A stretch of DNA of 64,000 nucleotides from an uncultured Butyricicoccus sp. (GCF_944381005.1 NZ_CALWJM010000031.1:1-64000), one strand, 5' to 3'. Counted from the stretch's first letter, positions 53,269 through 61,882 are shown. Numbers and translations are program-made. Notes: a model not told the origin generated them from the sequence alone.

Positions 53269-54230
53269 TTGGAATGGTTTCGGAGACCGCGCAAGCCTTG
53301 CGCGAAGCGGACAACTTCCTGATTTTGACCCACCGCCGTCCGGATGGTGACACGACCGGCTGTGCTGGTGCGCTGTGCCGCGGTCTGCGGCAGCTCGGCA
53401 AGACCGCCTATATTTTGGAAAACGAAGGGTTGACAGGCCGGTACAAACCGCTCGCACAGCCCTGCTACGCACCGGAGGGCTTTGTGCCTGACTGCGTGGT
53501 GACGACCGATATTGCAGACTATGGACTGCTGACCGAAAATGCGCTGCCTTATCGCGACCGCATCGGCGTTGTGATTGACCACCATCGCTCGAACGCGCTG
53601 CGCGCACCCGTGCGGCTGGTGTGTGCCGAGGCTGGCGCGTGCGCAGAAGTCGTGCTCAAGGTGCTGGACGAATTAAAAGTTGAGCTGACGCAGGAGATTG
53701 CCGAGTGCCTGTATATCGGGCTTTCGACCGACACCGGCTGTTTCCGTTTCTCCAACACCACCCCCGACACTCTGCGCGCGGCGGCGCGCTGTCTGGAATT
53801 GGGCATTGATGGCGGGGAAATCAACCGTCATCTGTTCGAGGTCAAGAGCTGGCCGCGCTTCCAGATGGAGCGCATCCTGTTTGACACGATGGAATTTTTC
53901 ATGGATGGAAAGATTGCGCTCGCCCTCATTCGACACATGGACATTGAGCGCACAGGCGCGACAATGGATGACTTGGACTCGATTGCATCGCTCACCCGTC
54001 AGGTGGAGGGCGTGCAGGTCGGTATCACGATTATCGAGAACAAGGACTTTTCGTGTAAAATCTCGGTGCGCACGACCAAGGAAGTGGATGCGTCGGCCGT
54101 GTGCGCTAAGTGCGGCGGCGGCGGACATCTGCGCGCAGGCGGTGTCAGCCTGTCCTGCGGTCTGGTCGAGAGCCGCGCACGCATTTTGCAGGCGGTCAAG
54201 GACGTTTATGCAGAAAGTGAGCTGGCCTGA
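53265..54230 (+). CDS. nrnA: DHH-family nanoRNase/pAp phosphatase (NrnA-like)
   Basis: 321 residues. DHH/DHHA1 phosphoesterase that degrades short oligoribonucleotides and dephosphorylates pAp. Metal motifs: LILTHRRPDGDTTGCAGAL (H-x-x-P-D-G-D), VTTDIADYGLL, VVIDHHRSNALRAP (D-H-H) and YIGLSTDTGCFRFSNT (D-T-G). The substrate-binding end is CGGGGHLRAGGVSL. Standard gene between rbfA and truB. Translationally coupled to rbfA. Confidence 0.94.
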   Translation: MIGMVSETAQALREADNFLILTHRRPDGDTTGCAGALCRGLRQLGKTAYILENEGLTGRYKPLAQPCYAPEGFVPDCVVTTDIADYGLLTENALPYRDRIGVVIDHHRSNALRAPVRLVCAEAGACAEVVLKVLDELKVELTQEIAECLYIGLSTDTGCFRFSNTTPDTLRAAARCLELGIDGGEINRHLFEVKSWPRFQMERILFDTMEFFMDGKIALALIRHMDIERTGATMDDLDSIASLTRQVEGVQVGITIIENKDFSCKISVRTTKEVDASAVCAKCGGGGHLRAGGVSLSCGLVESRARILQAVKDVYAESELA

Positions 54231-55154
54231 ATGGAGCAGACCGGCACACCAAACGGCATTTTAATTTTTCACAAACCACAGGATTTTACGTCCCATGACG
54301 TAGTAGCCAAACTGCGCGGCATTTTGCACACGCGCAAAATCGGGCACGGCGGCACGCTTGACCCGATGGCAATCGGTGTTTTGCCTATCTTTGTCGGCGG
54401 CGCAACCAAAGCCGCCGACTATGCCGCCGCACAGGATAAAGAATATGAAGCCGGTTTTACGCTGGGTTTTTCGACCGACACACAGGACACGACCGGTCAG
54501 GTCATCGCGCGCAGTCCGCAGCGAGCCACCGCCGAACAGGTGCGGCAGGCGCTCGAAACCTTTCGGGGCGCACAGAAACAGATACCGCCCATGTATTCGG
54601 CGGTTAAGATGGACGGCAAAAAGCTGTATGAACTGGCGCGAAAAGGGCAGGAGGTCGAGCGCCCGGCGCGAGACATCACGGTTTTGGATATCGCCCTTTT
54701 GGACTTCGACGAGCACACCCAGCGCGGCGCGTTTCGTGTTGTGTGCTCCAAGGGGACGTATGTGCGCACGCTGGTACACGACTTGGGCGCACGGTTGGGC
54801 ACTTGTGCCGCTATGCACGCGCTGACCCGCACACGGGCAGGCGTGTATGGCTTGGATGAGGCAGTCACGTTCGAGCAGGTCGAGCGGGCACGCGACGCGG
54901 GCACACTTGCCGCCCTGCTGCGCCCCACCGACAGTCTGTTTGTGGAATATCCCGCCGTCACGCTCAATTCCGAGGGCAATGACCGCGCCCTGCGCGGTGC
55001 CACGGTCTTTGAACGGCAGACCAGCGGCCTTGCGGCTTTTGCACCCGGTACGCTGTGCCGGGTTTACTACAACGGTGCCTTTGTCATGCTGGGGCGCGTT
55101 GACGCATTGGACAAGGGCGGGAATGGCCTGTTTGTCCACAAAAATTTCCGATGA
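54231..55154 (+). CDS. truB: tRNA pseudouridine(55) synthase
   Basis: 307 residues, starting immediately after the nrnA stop. Makes pseudouridine 55 in the tRNA T-loop. Motifs: LIFHKPQDFTSHDVVAKL, KIGHGGTLDPMAIGVLPIFVG with catalytic Asp44, YEAGFTLGFSTDTQDTTGQV, QIPPMYSAVKMDGKKLYELARKGQEVERPAR, and GTYVRTLVHDLGARLGTCAAM. PUA-like C-terminus present. Confidence 0.96.
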   Translation: MEQTGTPNGILIFHKPQDFTSHDVVAKLRGILHTRKIGHGGTLDPMAIGVLPIFVGGATKAADYAAAQDKEYEAGFTLGFSTDTQDTTGQVIARSPQRATAEQVRQALETFRGAQKQIPPMYSAVKMDGKKLYELARKGQEVERPARDITVLDIALLDFDEHTQRGAFRVVCSKGTYVRTLVHDLGARLGTCAAMHALTRTRAGVYGLDEAVTFEQVERARDAGTLAALLRPTDSLFVEYPAVTLNSEGNDRALRGATVFERQTSGLAAFAPGTLCRVYYNGAFVMLGRVDALDKGGNGLFVHKNFR

Positions 55155-55186
55155 TAAAATCTGACATTCCCGCTGGAGGTTCCGAC

Positions 55187-56083
55187 ATGAAACAGCATCA
55201 ACCCCCGCGCGCCATTGCGCTGGGCTATTTTGACGGCGTACATCTGGGACACCGTGCGCTGATGCAGCGCGCGGTACAGCGTGCGCACGAAATCGGCGGC
55301 ACATCGGCGGTGTTCACGTTTGATAAGCACCCGTCCTCGGTCATGAGCAGGCGGCAAGTGCCGTTGCTCACCGCAGCCGCATACCGGCAGGATGAAATCA
55401 AGCAGCTCGGCGGCGTAGACGAAGTGATTTTCGGGCATTTTGAAGAACTGCGCACGATGGACTGGCGCGACTTCATCCATGAATTGCTGATTGGGCGCTT
55501 TGGGGCTCGGTACATCATTTCCGGACAGAACAACCGCTTCGGCTACATGGGGCGCGGCACGCCCGAAGGCATGGCGGAGGAATGTGCAAAAGCCGGTGTG
55601 GGCTATGACTGCATTGCCGACGTGAAGATTGACGGCATTGTGGTTTCGTCCACCTATATCCGTCAGTTGATTTCGCTCGGTGATATGGAGCGCGTGACTC
55701 GCTTTTTAGGCCACCCGTACACCATCACCGGTGTGGTGGCGCACGGCCGCAAGGTCGGGCGCACCTATGGCGTGCCCACGGTCAACCTGCCGTTGCCGCC
55801 TGAAATGGCGTTGCCGCCCTATGGTGTGTACGCAACGCGCGTGCGCGTAGGTGACCAAAGTTATCTGGCGGCGACCAATATCGGGGTCAAGCCCACGTTT
55901 GTGGACGGCGGCGCGCCCACCATCGAACCGCACTTGCTGGACTTTTCGGGCGATTTATATGGGCAGCTCATTCATGTCGAGCTGCACCAGTTTTTGCGGC
56001 CGGAGAAGGCTTTCGATTCGGTCGAAAAATTACATGCCGCGATTGAACAGAACGTGCAGCAGACCCGCGATTTTTTCGCATAA
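55187..56083 (+). CDS. ribF: Bifunctional riboflavin kinase/FMN adenylyltransferase
   Basis: 298 residues from ATG 55187, preceded by CTGGAGGTTCCGAC; an earlier ATG (55151) overlaps truB but lacks an RBS. Makes FMN and FAD. N-terminal nucleotidyltransferase: AIALGYFDGVHLGHRALM (G-x-F-D-G-V-H-x-G-H), SGQNNRFGYMGRG, VVSSTYIRQLI. C-terminal kinase: TGVVAHGRKVGRTYGVPTVNLPLP, PYGVYATRV and FSGDLYGQLIHVEL. Terminator follows. Confidence 0.96.
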   Translation: MKQHQPPRAIALGYFDGVHLGHRALMQRAVQRAHEIGGTSAVFTFDKHPSSVMSRRQVPLLTAAAYRQDEIKQLGGVDEVIFGHFEELRTMDWRDFIHELLIGRFGARYIISGQNNRFGYMGRGTPEGMAEECAKAGVGYDCIADVKIDGIVVSSTYIRQLISLGDMERVTRFLGHPYTITGVVAHGRKVGRTYGVPTVNLPLPPEMALPPYGVYATRVRVGDQSYLAATNIGVKPTFVDGGAPTIEPHLLDFSGDLYGQLIHVELHQFLRPEKAFDSVEKLHAAIEQNVQQTRDFFA

Positions 56084-56100
56084 AATGTAAAAATGTGATG

Positions 56101-56131
56101 CAAAACCCCGCTTGAAAAAAGCGGGGTTTTG
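56101..56131 (+). terminator. Terminator of the rimP-ribF operon
   Basis: CAAAACCCCGCTT / AAGCGGGGTTTTG perfect 13-bp stem with GAAAA loop and T tail. Confidence 0.9.
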
Positions 56132-56270
56132 TTGTGCAATCCAATGGACAGCCGATTGTGTTTAGGAAAATAGACAAAAAAATAAAGAAACTTTTGTGTC
56201 ATTTATATCTTGCGGAAATATAAGAAATAAAATAAAATAAATTCAAATAAACAAAGAAGGAAAAAACGAG

Positions 56271-56732
56271 ATGGCGAAAAAGAGAAAACGTTGCATACTC
56301 ATCGGGTATAGTATATGCTTGATTGTGGTTGTGATTTTAAAATTTCACGGCAGTTTTTCTGAATTTTGCTTTCAAATTCAAACCAATATATCCTATTTCC
56401 GTCATTACCACGAGTTTTTGATAAATTTGATTCCATTTCGCACCATTCAGATGTATATTTTGGATTTTCCCGATGTAATCGCCCTCAAAAACTTGCTGGG
56501 AAATATTGTTCCTTGGATTCCGTTTGGAGTCTTGTTTCGATGGAATTTTCCGGAGACAAAATGTATTTGTATCATGATTGGTTTTGCTGTTTTCGCTCTT
56601 CTGGGGGAATTGTTGCAGCTGGTTACGTTTACAGGCTCTTTTGATATAGATGATTGTATTTTGAATTTGTTGGGATGTTTAGTGGGGCTGTGTTTATGGA
56701 AAATAATAAAAGAAAGTATTGATAAAATATGA
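56271..56732 (+). CDS. VanZ-like membrane protein
   Basis: 153 residues. VanZ family pattern: FLINLIPFRTI, then NLLGNIVPWIPFGVLF (N-x-x-x-F-x-P-x-G), LLGELLQLVTFTGSFDIDDCILNLLGCLVGL (E-x-x-Q ... G-R/S-x-D-x-D-D-x-x-x-N-x-x-G). Four hydrophobic segments. VanZ itself gives low-level teicoplanin resistance; most relatives have unknown roles. The DNA is clearly more AT-rich than the upstream operons, suggesting acquired sequence. Overlaps the next gene as ATGA. Confidence 0.88.
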   Translation: MAKKRKRCILIGYSICLIVVVILKFHGSFSEFCFQIQTNISYFRHYHEFLINLIPFRTIQMYILDFPDVIALKNLLGNIVPWIPFGVLFRWNFPETKCICIMIGFAVFALLGELLQLVTFTGSFDIDDCILNLLGCLVGLCLWKIIKESIDKI

Positions 56733-57240
56733 AAATGTGGAAAAGGTTGACAGCCAGTTTGGTTACAGGGGTTATATTGATATTGAGCACTTGTTCGTGG
56801 GCTATGGCAGTGGATATACATAAATTAAGCCCTAATGTGCCAAGTGCTATGCAAGTTGTGCCTTATGGGAGCAAGCCGCCTAAAGGAGATAATGGCACTC
56901 ATTTTTTATCACAAGGAGCATATTATTATTCGGTTGTTGAAGTAGGAGCACAAGTATATACGGATAGATGGTTGACAGGTGCTAGTCAATAGAAGTATCT
57001 ATAAATGGTTTTAAGAGAGTTGATGGGAGTGCACTACAAGTTTATGATAATGTGACAGTTACAGTTTTTGATGAGGATGGAAAAGAAATAGATAGTGTGT
57101 GGTTTGATTGTTATGAGAATCCACGAGGTGGAGTGGTAACACTCGATACTCCTGGCAGTACAGCAGAGTTTTATGTACGTTTTACGGTAAAACATACAGA
57201 TTGTAAATTTTCATTTAATGGAAGTATTACAAAAGTTTAA
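56729..57240 (+). pseudogene. Secreted protein gene broken by a single-base frameshift
   Basis: The first frame (56729-56992) encodes a signal peptide (KRLTASLVTGVILILSTCSWAMA) and 62 further residues, then TAG. A -1 shift at about 56986 continues without stop as SIEVSINGFKRVDGS ... to FSFNGSITKV at 57240. The joined product would be ~170 residues with a beta-rich second half (YDNVTVTVFDEDGKEID). Continuous codon style on both sides argues for one original gene. It may be a pseudogene, a sequencing error or phase variation; no slippery run is visible. Family not recognised. Starts inside the VanZ-like gene end. Confidence 0.7.
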
Positions 57241-57276
57241 ATTTGATTGAAAAACTTCATGAAGCTACAAACATTG

Positions 57277-57306
57277 ACACCGCTCCAAAAGGGGCGGTGT
57301 TTTTTG
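57277..57306 (+). terminator. Terminator after the frameshifted gene
   Basis: ACACCGCTCC / GGGGCGGTGT stem with AAAA loop (57277-57300) and six T. Confidence 0.88.
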
Positions 57307-57397
57307 TGGAAAGATTTTTTGAAGGGATGGGAACAAAACGGTTTGCGCCGCCGTGTATGTAGTGTAATCCACAACAGGCAGAAGGAAGGGAACGAAC

Positions 57398-57892
57398 ATG
57401 AAAGACAAAGCCAGCCTGTGCGCAGCCATGGACGCGCACGGGGATTTGGTCTACCGGCTGGCGCTTTGCCGACTGGGGAGCAAATCGGATGCTGAGGACG
57501 TCTATCAAGAGGTGTTTCTGCGCCTGTTCCGCGATGAAACGGTTTTTCGAGATGAGGAGCACCTGAAAGCGTGGCTGATTCGTGTGACGGTCAACTGCTG
57601 CACCGACCTGCATCGAAGTGCATGGTTTCGGCGCAGAGTGCCGTTGGAGGAGTGGACGGCAGCCGAGCAACCGGTTTCGGAAGAATACGCCGACCTGTGG
57701 AACAGCGTCGCCGCTTTGCCCCAAGAGTTGCGCACCGTGATTTATCTGCACTATGTCGAGGGTTACAACACCGATGAGATTGCGGGCATGGTAGGGTGCC
57801 GCCCGACAACCGTGCGCACCCGTTTGCACCGTGCAAGAAACCGATTGAAACTGGAACTGGAGGAGGGCACCCGGTATGAAGCATCTCGATGA
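57398..57892 (+). CDS. ECF sigma factor (SigV-like pair with RsiV-type anti-sigma)
   Basis: 164 residues, RBS GGAAGGGAACG. Region 2: MDAHGDLVYRLALCRLGSKSDAEDVYQEVFLRLF and HLKAWLIRVTVNCCTDLHRSAWFRRR. Region 4: LPQELRTVIYLHYVEGYNTDEIAGMVGCRPTTVRTRLHRARNRLKLEL. Size and the immediately overlapping RsiV-like gene point to the ECF30-type sigma V group. In Bacillus and C. difficile that sigma is released by lysozyme and drives peptidoglycan-modifying genes; target genes are not in this window apart from possible autoregulation. Confidence 0.93.
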   Translation: MKDKASLCAAMDAHGDLVYRLALCRLGSKSDAEDVYQEVFLRLFRDETVFRDEEHLKAWLIRVTVNCCTDLHRSAWFRRRVPLEEWTAAEQPVSEEYADLWNSVAALPQELRTVIYLHYVEGYNTDEIAGMVGCRPTTVRTRLHRARNRLKLELEEGTRYEASR

Positions 57893-58730
57893 ACTCCGCC
57901 GCTTGCGGGAAATCCATGCGCCAGAAGCGCTCAAACTGCGCACGCTGGAGGCGATTGAGCAGGGAAAGGAAGTCACAGATATGAAAAAACTCAAACAAAA
58001 AACGCGCAAACGTCTGGCGGCTGTATTGGGCGCCGTAGCCGCCTGCTTTATTGTGGCGGTCAACGCCAGTCCGGCGCTTGCGCTGGGGCTGGGCAATCTG
58101 CCCGCCATTGGCGCACTGGTGCACATTGTCTGCCTGCGTCAGGATATTTACCAGACCGACGACCATACCGTAACGATTGAAGTGCCGCAGGTCAAGGGCG
58201 AACAGGATGAAGAGGTTAACGCGCTGATTGAACAGCAGGTAAAAGAATATGAAGCCAAAGCCGAAGAAGATATTGCAGCCTATAAACAGGCATTTTTGGC
58301 GACGGGCGGCACAGAACAGCAGTTTGCCGACAAGGATATTCAGGTAAAAGTGGATTATACGGTCAAGTCCGAAACAAAGGACTGGGTTTCCTTTGTGCTG
58401 AGCGGCACACAGGACTGGAACGCGGGCGCAGTAGAACGGCACTATTATAATCTGCGCCTGTCCGACGGCAGCACCATCACGCTGAAAGACCTGTTGGGGG
58501 AGGACTGGATTGCACTGGCAAATGAACAGATTCGCACCCAAATCGACGCGCACAACCGCACCAGTGATATCCCGTACCTAGCTGCCGATGACGGCGGGTT
58601 CCAGACGGTTGACGAAAACACAAACTTCTACCTCGATGCCGACGGAAATCCGGTTGTCGTGTTCGACAGATACGCGATTGCACCGGGCGCGCTGGGCGAA
58701 CCAGAGTTTGTACTGAACACAAATAAATAA
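57876..58730 (+). CDS. RsiV-like membrane anti-sigma factor (DUF3298 domain)
   Basis: 284 residues; the start overlaps the sigma gene by 17 bases with RBS GGAGGAGGG. A short basic cytoplasmic part (~1-46) should hold the sigma factor. One membrane helix (LAAVLGAVAACFIVAVNASPALAL, ~47-70) ends in S-P-A-L-A, which looks like a signal-peptidase site; RsiV is cleaved there when lysozyme binds. The extracellular DUF4163/DUF3298 domain shows VNALIEQQVKEYEAKAEED, HYYNLRLSDGSTITLKDLL and NFYLDADGNPVVVFDRYAIAPGALGEPEF. Lysozyme sensing is inferred from RsiV; the ligand could differ. Confidence 0.87.
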   Translation: MKHLDELRRLREIHAPEALKLRTLEAIEQGKEVTDMKKLKQKTRKRLAAVLGAVAACFIVAVNASPALALGLGNLPAIGALVHIVCLRQDIYQTDDHTVTIEVPQVKGEQDEEVNALIEQQVKEYEAKAEEDIAAYKQAFLATGGTEQQFADKDIQVKVDYTVKSETKDWVSFVLSGTQDWNAGAVERHYYNLRLSDGSTITLKDLLGEDWIALANEQIRTQIDAHNRTSDIPYLAADDGGFQTVDENTNFYLDADGNPVVVFDRYAIAPGALGEPEFVLNTNK

Positions 58731-58745
58731 TTTTGCAACCTGATT

Positions 58746-58782
58746 CAGTCAGTCTGCCGTTTTGGCAGTCTGACTGTTTTTG
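58746..58782 (+). terminator. Terminator of the sigma/anti-sigma pair
   Basis: CAGTCAGTCTGCC / GGCAGTCTGACTG (one T-T mismatch) with GTTTT loop and five T. Confidence 0.85.
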
Positions 58783-58834
58783 CTTGTTGTGGAAAACGTT
58801 CAAAAAAACAGAAGATATTTCGTGAAAAAGTAAA

Positions 58835-58862
58835 TTGAAAATTAAGGAAATAGTGGTATGAT
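58835..58862 (+). promoter_or_regulatory. Promoter of the anchored protein gene at 58897
   Basis: TTGAAA (58835-58840), 16-bp spacer, TATGAT (58857-58862); places transcription start after 58858 and excludes the longer ORF start. Confidence 0.55.
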
Positions 58863-58896
58863 AAAGATAGAATTTCATTTGAAAGGAGAAACATTT

Positions 58897-59397
58897 ATGC
58901 GGTACTTTCAGCGAATTCTAGTTATCTTATTAGCAATTTCGGTTATAGGAAACATATTTTTGCTCAAAAGTTGGAAGGATGCAGATGTAGTGCGGTTCGA
59001 GCAGGCAAAAACCGTGCAGATGACTTGGCCGTTCGACTGGAAACAATTACCGGAACAATCTATGCAACAGGAACTGCTGATGGTACCGTGGGAAATCAAT
59101 CAGCAGATTGGATTGTGGTTGTTTGGTGTGGATAGCGAAGAATATGAAGCACTTACTGACCAAGATGCAGCCTATATAGATGTTATGACACAGTATTTTG
59201 ATGTGTTGGCTCAAGATGGATATGCAAAACCGGGTATTTATCGTAGCAAGAGGGATAGAGATAAGATATTTGTTTGTACTTTTTATAAAGGAGATGGAAC
59301 TTATACTGGATATACTATGCAATATCGGATGGATGAAAAAATATGTGAAATGCAAAAGAAAGAGGTGAGAAATGGAATTGTCATTGCATTGGAATAA
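58897..59397 (+). CDS. Unknown membrane-anchored small protein
   Basis: 166 residues from ATG 58897 (RBS GAAAGGAGAAAC). One N-terminal membrane segment (FQRILVILLAISVIGNIFLL, ~3-23) without an obvious cleavage site, then a soluble ~140-residue part: FDWKQLPEQSMQQELLMVPW, EINQQIGLWLFGVDSEEY, YIDVMTQYFDVLAQDG. No family recognised. AT-rich, like other genes of this patch, and preceded by its own promoter. Probably extracytoplasmic, tethered by the N-terminus. Confidence 0.6.
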   Translation: MRYFQRILVILLAISVIGNIFLLKSWKDADVVRFEQAKTVQMTWPFDWKQLPEQSMQQELLMVPWEINQQIGLWLFGVDSEEYEALTDQDAAYIDVMTQYFDVLAQDGYAKPGIYRSKRDRDKIFVCTFYKGDGTYTGYTMQYRMDEKICEMQKKEVRNGIVIALE

Positions 59398-59430
59398 GTT
59401 TTAATATGAAAAGGAGAATGGAGGATAATA

Positions 59431-60216
59431 ATGAAAAAACTGTTTTGTAGCATTAATGTAATTCTGGCAATTTGTATTGCAATGTTTTCCTCAGCGAATG
59501 CACTTGATGAGCCTGTAATTGACATTCAATATTTTGAGTTATCTCCCTCAACAAATAGGTATATTTGGATGGCATACTGCTATGCACAATCATCTGAAAG
59601 TGATTGGACTGGTGATATTGTTGCAAATGGAGAAGTTACAAATGAATACGGAGATGTGATAGGAGATGGAAGCACTAATGCACAAGAAAATGCTCATCAT
59701 GTTATAATTGCAGACCAATTACCAACTATCGCGCACAATAATGCATGGCTTACTTTAAGTTGCCATAGTAGTGTTGATTTTGGGCCACATCTTGGTGTAG
59801 AGCACGCAAGCCTTTCGAAAACAATACGTATAAATAATTCGCGCAATGCAATGTCTGAGTGGACGAACGTGCTAGAAGAAAACCAAAAGAAGATTTTGGA
59901 AGCTTTCAATAAAGACTTTTCTGAATACAAAAAAACAACAGTAATCGAATATAGCAATATGTATAACTGTTTGTCGCAGATTGACGAGGATATAAAGCTC
60001 AACGCAGGAGACCATAATTTAAACGCTTATGAAAGCGCGGATGGTACAGAAGTCTATATGACCAAGCAGACAGTTGACGGTACAACATATCTATATTATT
60101 TTACAAAAGATGGTAATACATTGGAGCTTTTGGATACAGAAGTTAAACAGTTAGTCATGAGTGCAGATATGGAAGACTATATTACTTCTCATCTGATTGA
60201 TGTAGAGGAAGATTAA
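59431..60216 (+). CDS. Unknown secreted protein
   Basis: 261 residues, RBS AAAAGGAGAATGGAGG. Signal peptide KKLFCSINVILAICIAMFSSANA cleaves near residue 25. The mature part starts with a beta-rich ~115-residue segment (IDIQYFELSPSTNRYIWMAYCYAQ, WTGDIVANGEVTNEYGD), a helical middle (MSEWTNVLEENQKKILEAFNKDFSEYKK) and a C-terminal beta segment (GTEVYMTKQTVDGTTYLYYFTKDGNTLELLD). No recognised domain. AT-rich and 33 bp after the anchored-protein gene, so probably the same transcript. A terminator follows. Confidence 0.62.
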   Translation: MKKLFCSINVILAICIAMFSSANALDEPVIDIQYFELSPSTNRYIWMAYCYAQSSESDWTGDIVANGEVTNEYGDVIGDGSTNAQENAHHVIIADQLPTIAHNNAWLTLSCHSSVDFGPHLGVEHASLSKTIRINNSRNAMSEWTNVLEENQKKILEAFNKDFSEYKKTTVIEYSNMYNCLSQIDEDIKLNAGDHNLNAYESADGTEVYMTKQTVDGTTYLYYFTKDGNTLELLDTEVKQLVMSADMEDYITSHLIDVEED

Positions 60217-60229
60217 ATGATATCGCTAG

Positions 60230-60262
60230 TACCCGCTGTTCTTAGTGTCAGCGGGTATTTTT
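60230..60262 (+). terminator. Terminator after the secreted protein gene
   Basis: TACCCGCTG / CAGCGGGTA stem (60230-60238, 60249-60257) with 10-base loop and five T. Confidence 0.88.
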
Positions 60263-60283
60263 ATGGAAAAATGTGTAGACCGC

Positions 60284-60312
60284 TTGAAAAAAAAGAAAGT
60301 TTCGCATAAAAT
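60284..60312 (+). promoter_or_regulatory. Promoter of trmL
   Basis: TTGAAA (60284-60289), 17-bp spacer, TAAAAT (60307-60312), ~47 bases before the start. Confidence 0.6.
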
Positions 60313-60358
60313 AGGGGAAGTAATAAGAATATAGGGGCTTACAGCAGAAAGGCGTTTT

Positions 60359-60859
60359 ATGTTTCATATTGTTTTGGTCGAGCCGGAAATTCCCCAAAAT
60401 ACCGGCAACATCGCGCGTACCTGCGCGGTCACAGGGGCGGTGCTGCATCTGGTCGAGCCACTCGGCTTTTCGATTGATGACCGTCAGCTAAAACGCGCCG
60501 GGCTGGATTACTGGCATCTGCTCGACGTGCGGCGCTATGCCAATCTGGACGAGTTTTTTGAAAAAAATGCGCAAGGCCGGTTTTTCTATCTGACCACAAA
60601 GGCAAAACATGCCTATACCGACATCGCGTTTCAGGACGGCGATTATTTTCTGTTCGGCAAGGAGACACGCGGCTTACCCGAATCGCTGCTGATGGCGCAC
60701 CCCGAACGCTGCATCCGTATCCCGATGCGGGAGGGCGCACGCAGTATGAATTTGTCTAATTCGGTCGCGGTCACGGTGTTTGAAGCCCTGCGTCAAACCG
60801 GATTCGCCGGATTGCAAGAAGCCGGACGTTTTCCGGGTGAGATGGGGCCGGCACAATAA
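60359..60859 (+). CDS. trmL: tRNA (cytidine(34)-2'-O)-methyltransferase
   Basis: 166 residues. SPOUT methyltransferase modifying the wobble base of certain Leu tRNAs. Starts MFHIVLVEPEIPQNTGNIARTCAVTGAVLHLVEPLGF; the SAM knot is LFGKETRGLPESLL ... CIRIPMREGARSMNLSNSVAVTVFEALRQ. Full family length. Weak RBS (AAAGG). Followed closely by a DegV gene. Confidence 0.95.
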   Translation: MFHIVLVEPEIPQNTGNIARTCAVTGAVLHLVEPLGFSIDDRQLKRAGLDYWHLLDVRRYANLDEFFEKNAQGRFFYLTTKAKHAYTDIAFQDGDYFLFGKETRGLPESLLMAHPERCIRIPMREGARSMNLSNSVAVTVFEALRQTGFAGLQEAGRFPGEMGPAQ

Positions 60860-60872
60860 AAAGGAGGTATCA

Positions 60873-61754
60873 ATGGACAAGATTTATGTATTCTGTGACT
60901 CGGCTGCCGACATTCCACAGGAGTTGGTCGAAAAATATGAAATTGATATCATACCTGAGCGTATTACGCATGAGGGGCGCACGTTCCGCGAATACTTTGA
61001 TATGACGCCACAGGCGTACTGGGATTTGCTCGAATCCTCGCCCGAAATCCCGACGACCGCACAGATTACGCCCACACAGGTGTACGAATGTTACGAGCGC
61101 GCACACAAAGCAGGCTGTACCCATGTGGTCGGTATCATCATCAATGCGGCCGGGTCGGGCGGCTATCAGTCGTGCGGCATTGCGCGCGACATGTTTTATG
61201 AAGAATACGGCACCGATATGCGCATCGAATTGATTGATTCGCAGACCTATACCTATATTTATGGGCGGGTTGTGGTCGATTTGTGCCGGATGCGCGACGC
61301 GGGCGACGCCTTTGATGATATCGTACACATTGCGCGCGCACGGCTGGCGCGCAGCGAAGCGGTTTTGGGTGTCTATACGCTCAAACACCTCAAAAAATCC
61401 GGCCGTATTTCGGGCGGTGCGGCCTTTGTGGGCGAGGCGCTCGGCCTCAAGCCGATAAGCCTAGTGTGCGCGGGCACGGTCGAGGTCATCGACAAGGCGC
61501 GCGGGGAAAAGAACCTCATCCCCAAGGTGCTGGCGCAGGTCGCAAAACGCGCTGTACAGCCCGAAAAACAGACCGCTGTGCTGCTTTATGGCAAAATTGC
61601 GCCCGAAAAGTTAGACACAATCGAGCGGGCGCTGCGCGAAGAACTGCACTTTTCCGACGTCGTGCGCACGCCAATCGGCATTTCGGTCACCACAAACACC
61701 GGCCCACAAGCGTTTGCCGTGGCCTATTTTGGCGCACAAAGACCGGTTGATTGA
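60873..61754 (+). CDS. DegV family fatty-acid-binding protein
   Basis: 293 residues from ATG 60873 after AAAAGGAGGTAT; a longer frame overlaps trmL and is rejected. DegV fold: IYVFCDSAADIPQELVEKYEIDIIPERITHEG, FDMTPQAYWDLLESSPEIPTTAQITPTQVYECYERA, IINAAGSGGYQSC, LIDSQTYTYIYGRVV, LKHLKKSGRISGGAAFVGEALGLKPI. Members bind a fatty acid; the FakB subfamily delivers it to the kinase FakA, but whether this one is a FakB cannot be decided from the window. Confidence 0.92.
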   Translation: MDKIYVFCDSAADIPQELVEKYEIDIIPERITHEGRTFREYFDMTPQAYWDLLESSPEIPTTAQITPTQVYECYERAHKAGCTHVVGIIINAAGSGGYQSCGIARDMFYEEYGTDMRIELIDSQTYTYIYGRVVVDLCRMRDAGDAFDDIVHIARARLARSEAVLGVYTLKHLKKSGRISGGAAFVGEALGLKPISLVCAGTVEVIDKARGEKNLIPKVLAQVAKRAVQPEKQTAVLLYGKIAPEKLDTIERALREELHFSDVVRTPIGISVTTNTGPQAFAVAYFGAQRPVD

Positions 61755-61882
61755 CCGCTGGAACCGGTCGTATGTTGGCAAAATGCTTGCATATTTTGGG
61801 TAAAATTATGGTTCTGGCCGTGTAAAGAGCGGTGTAAAGCCATGCAAACATTGAAAAAAATTCACTTTTTTCTGATTTTCTA

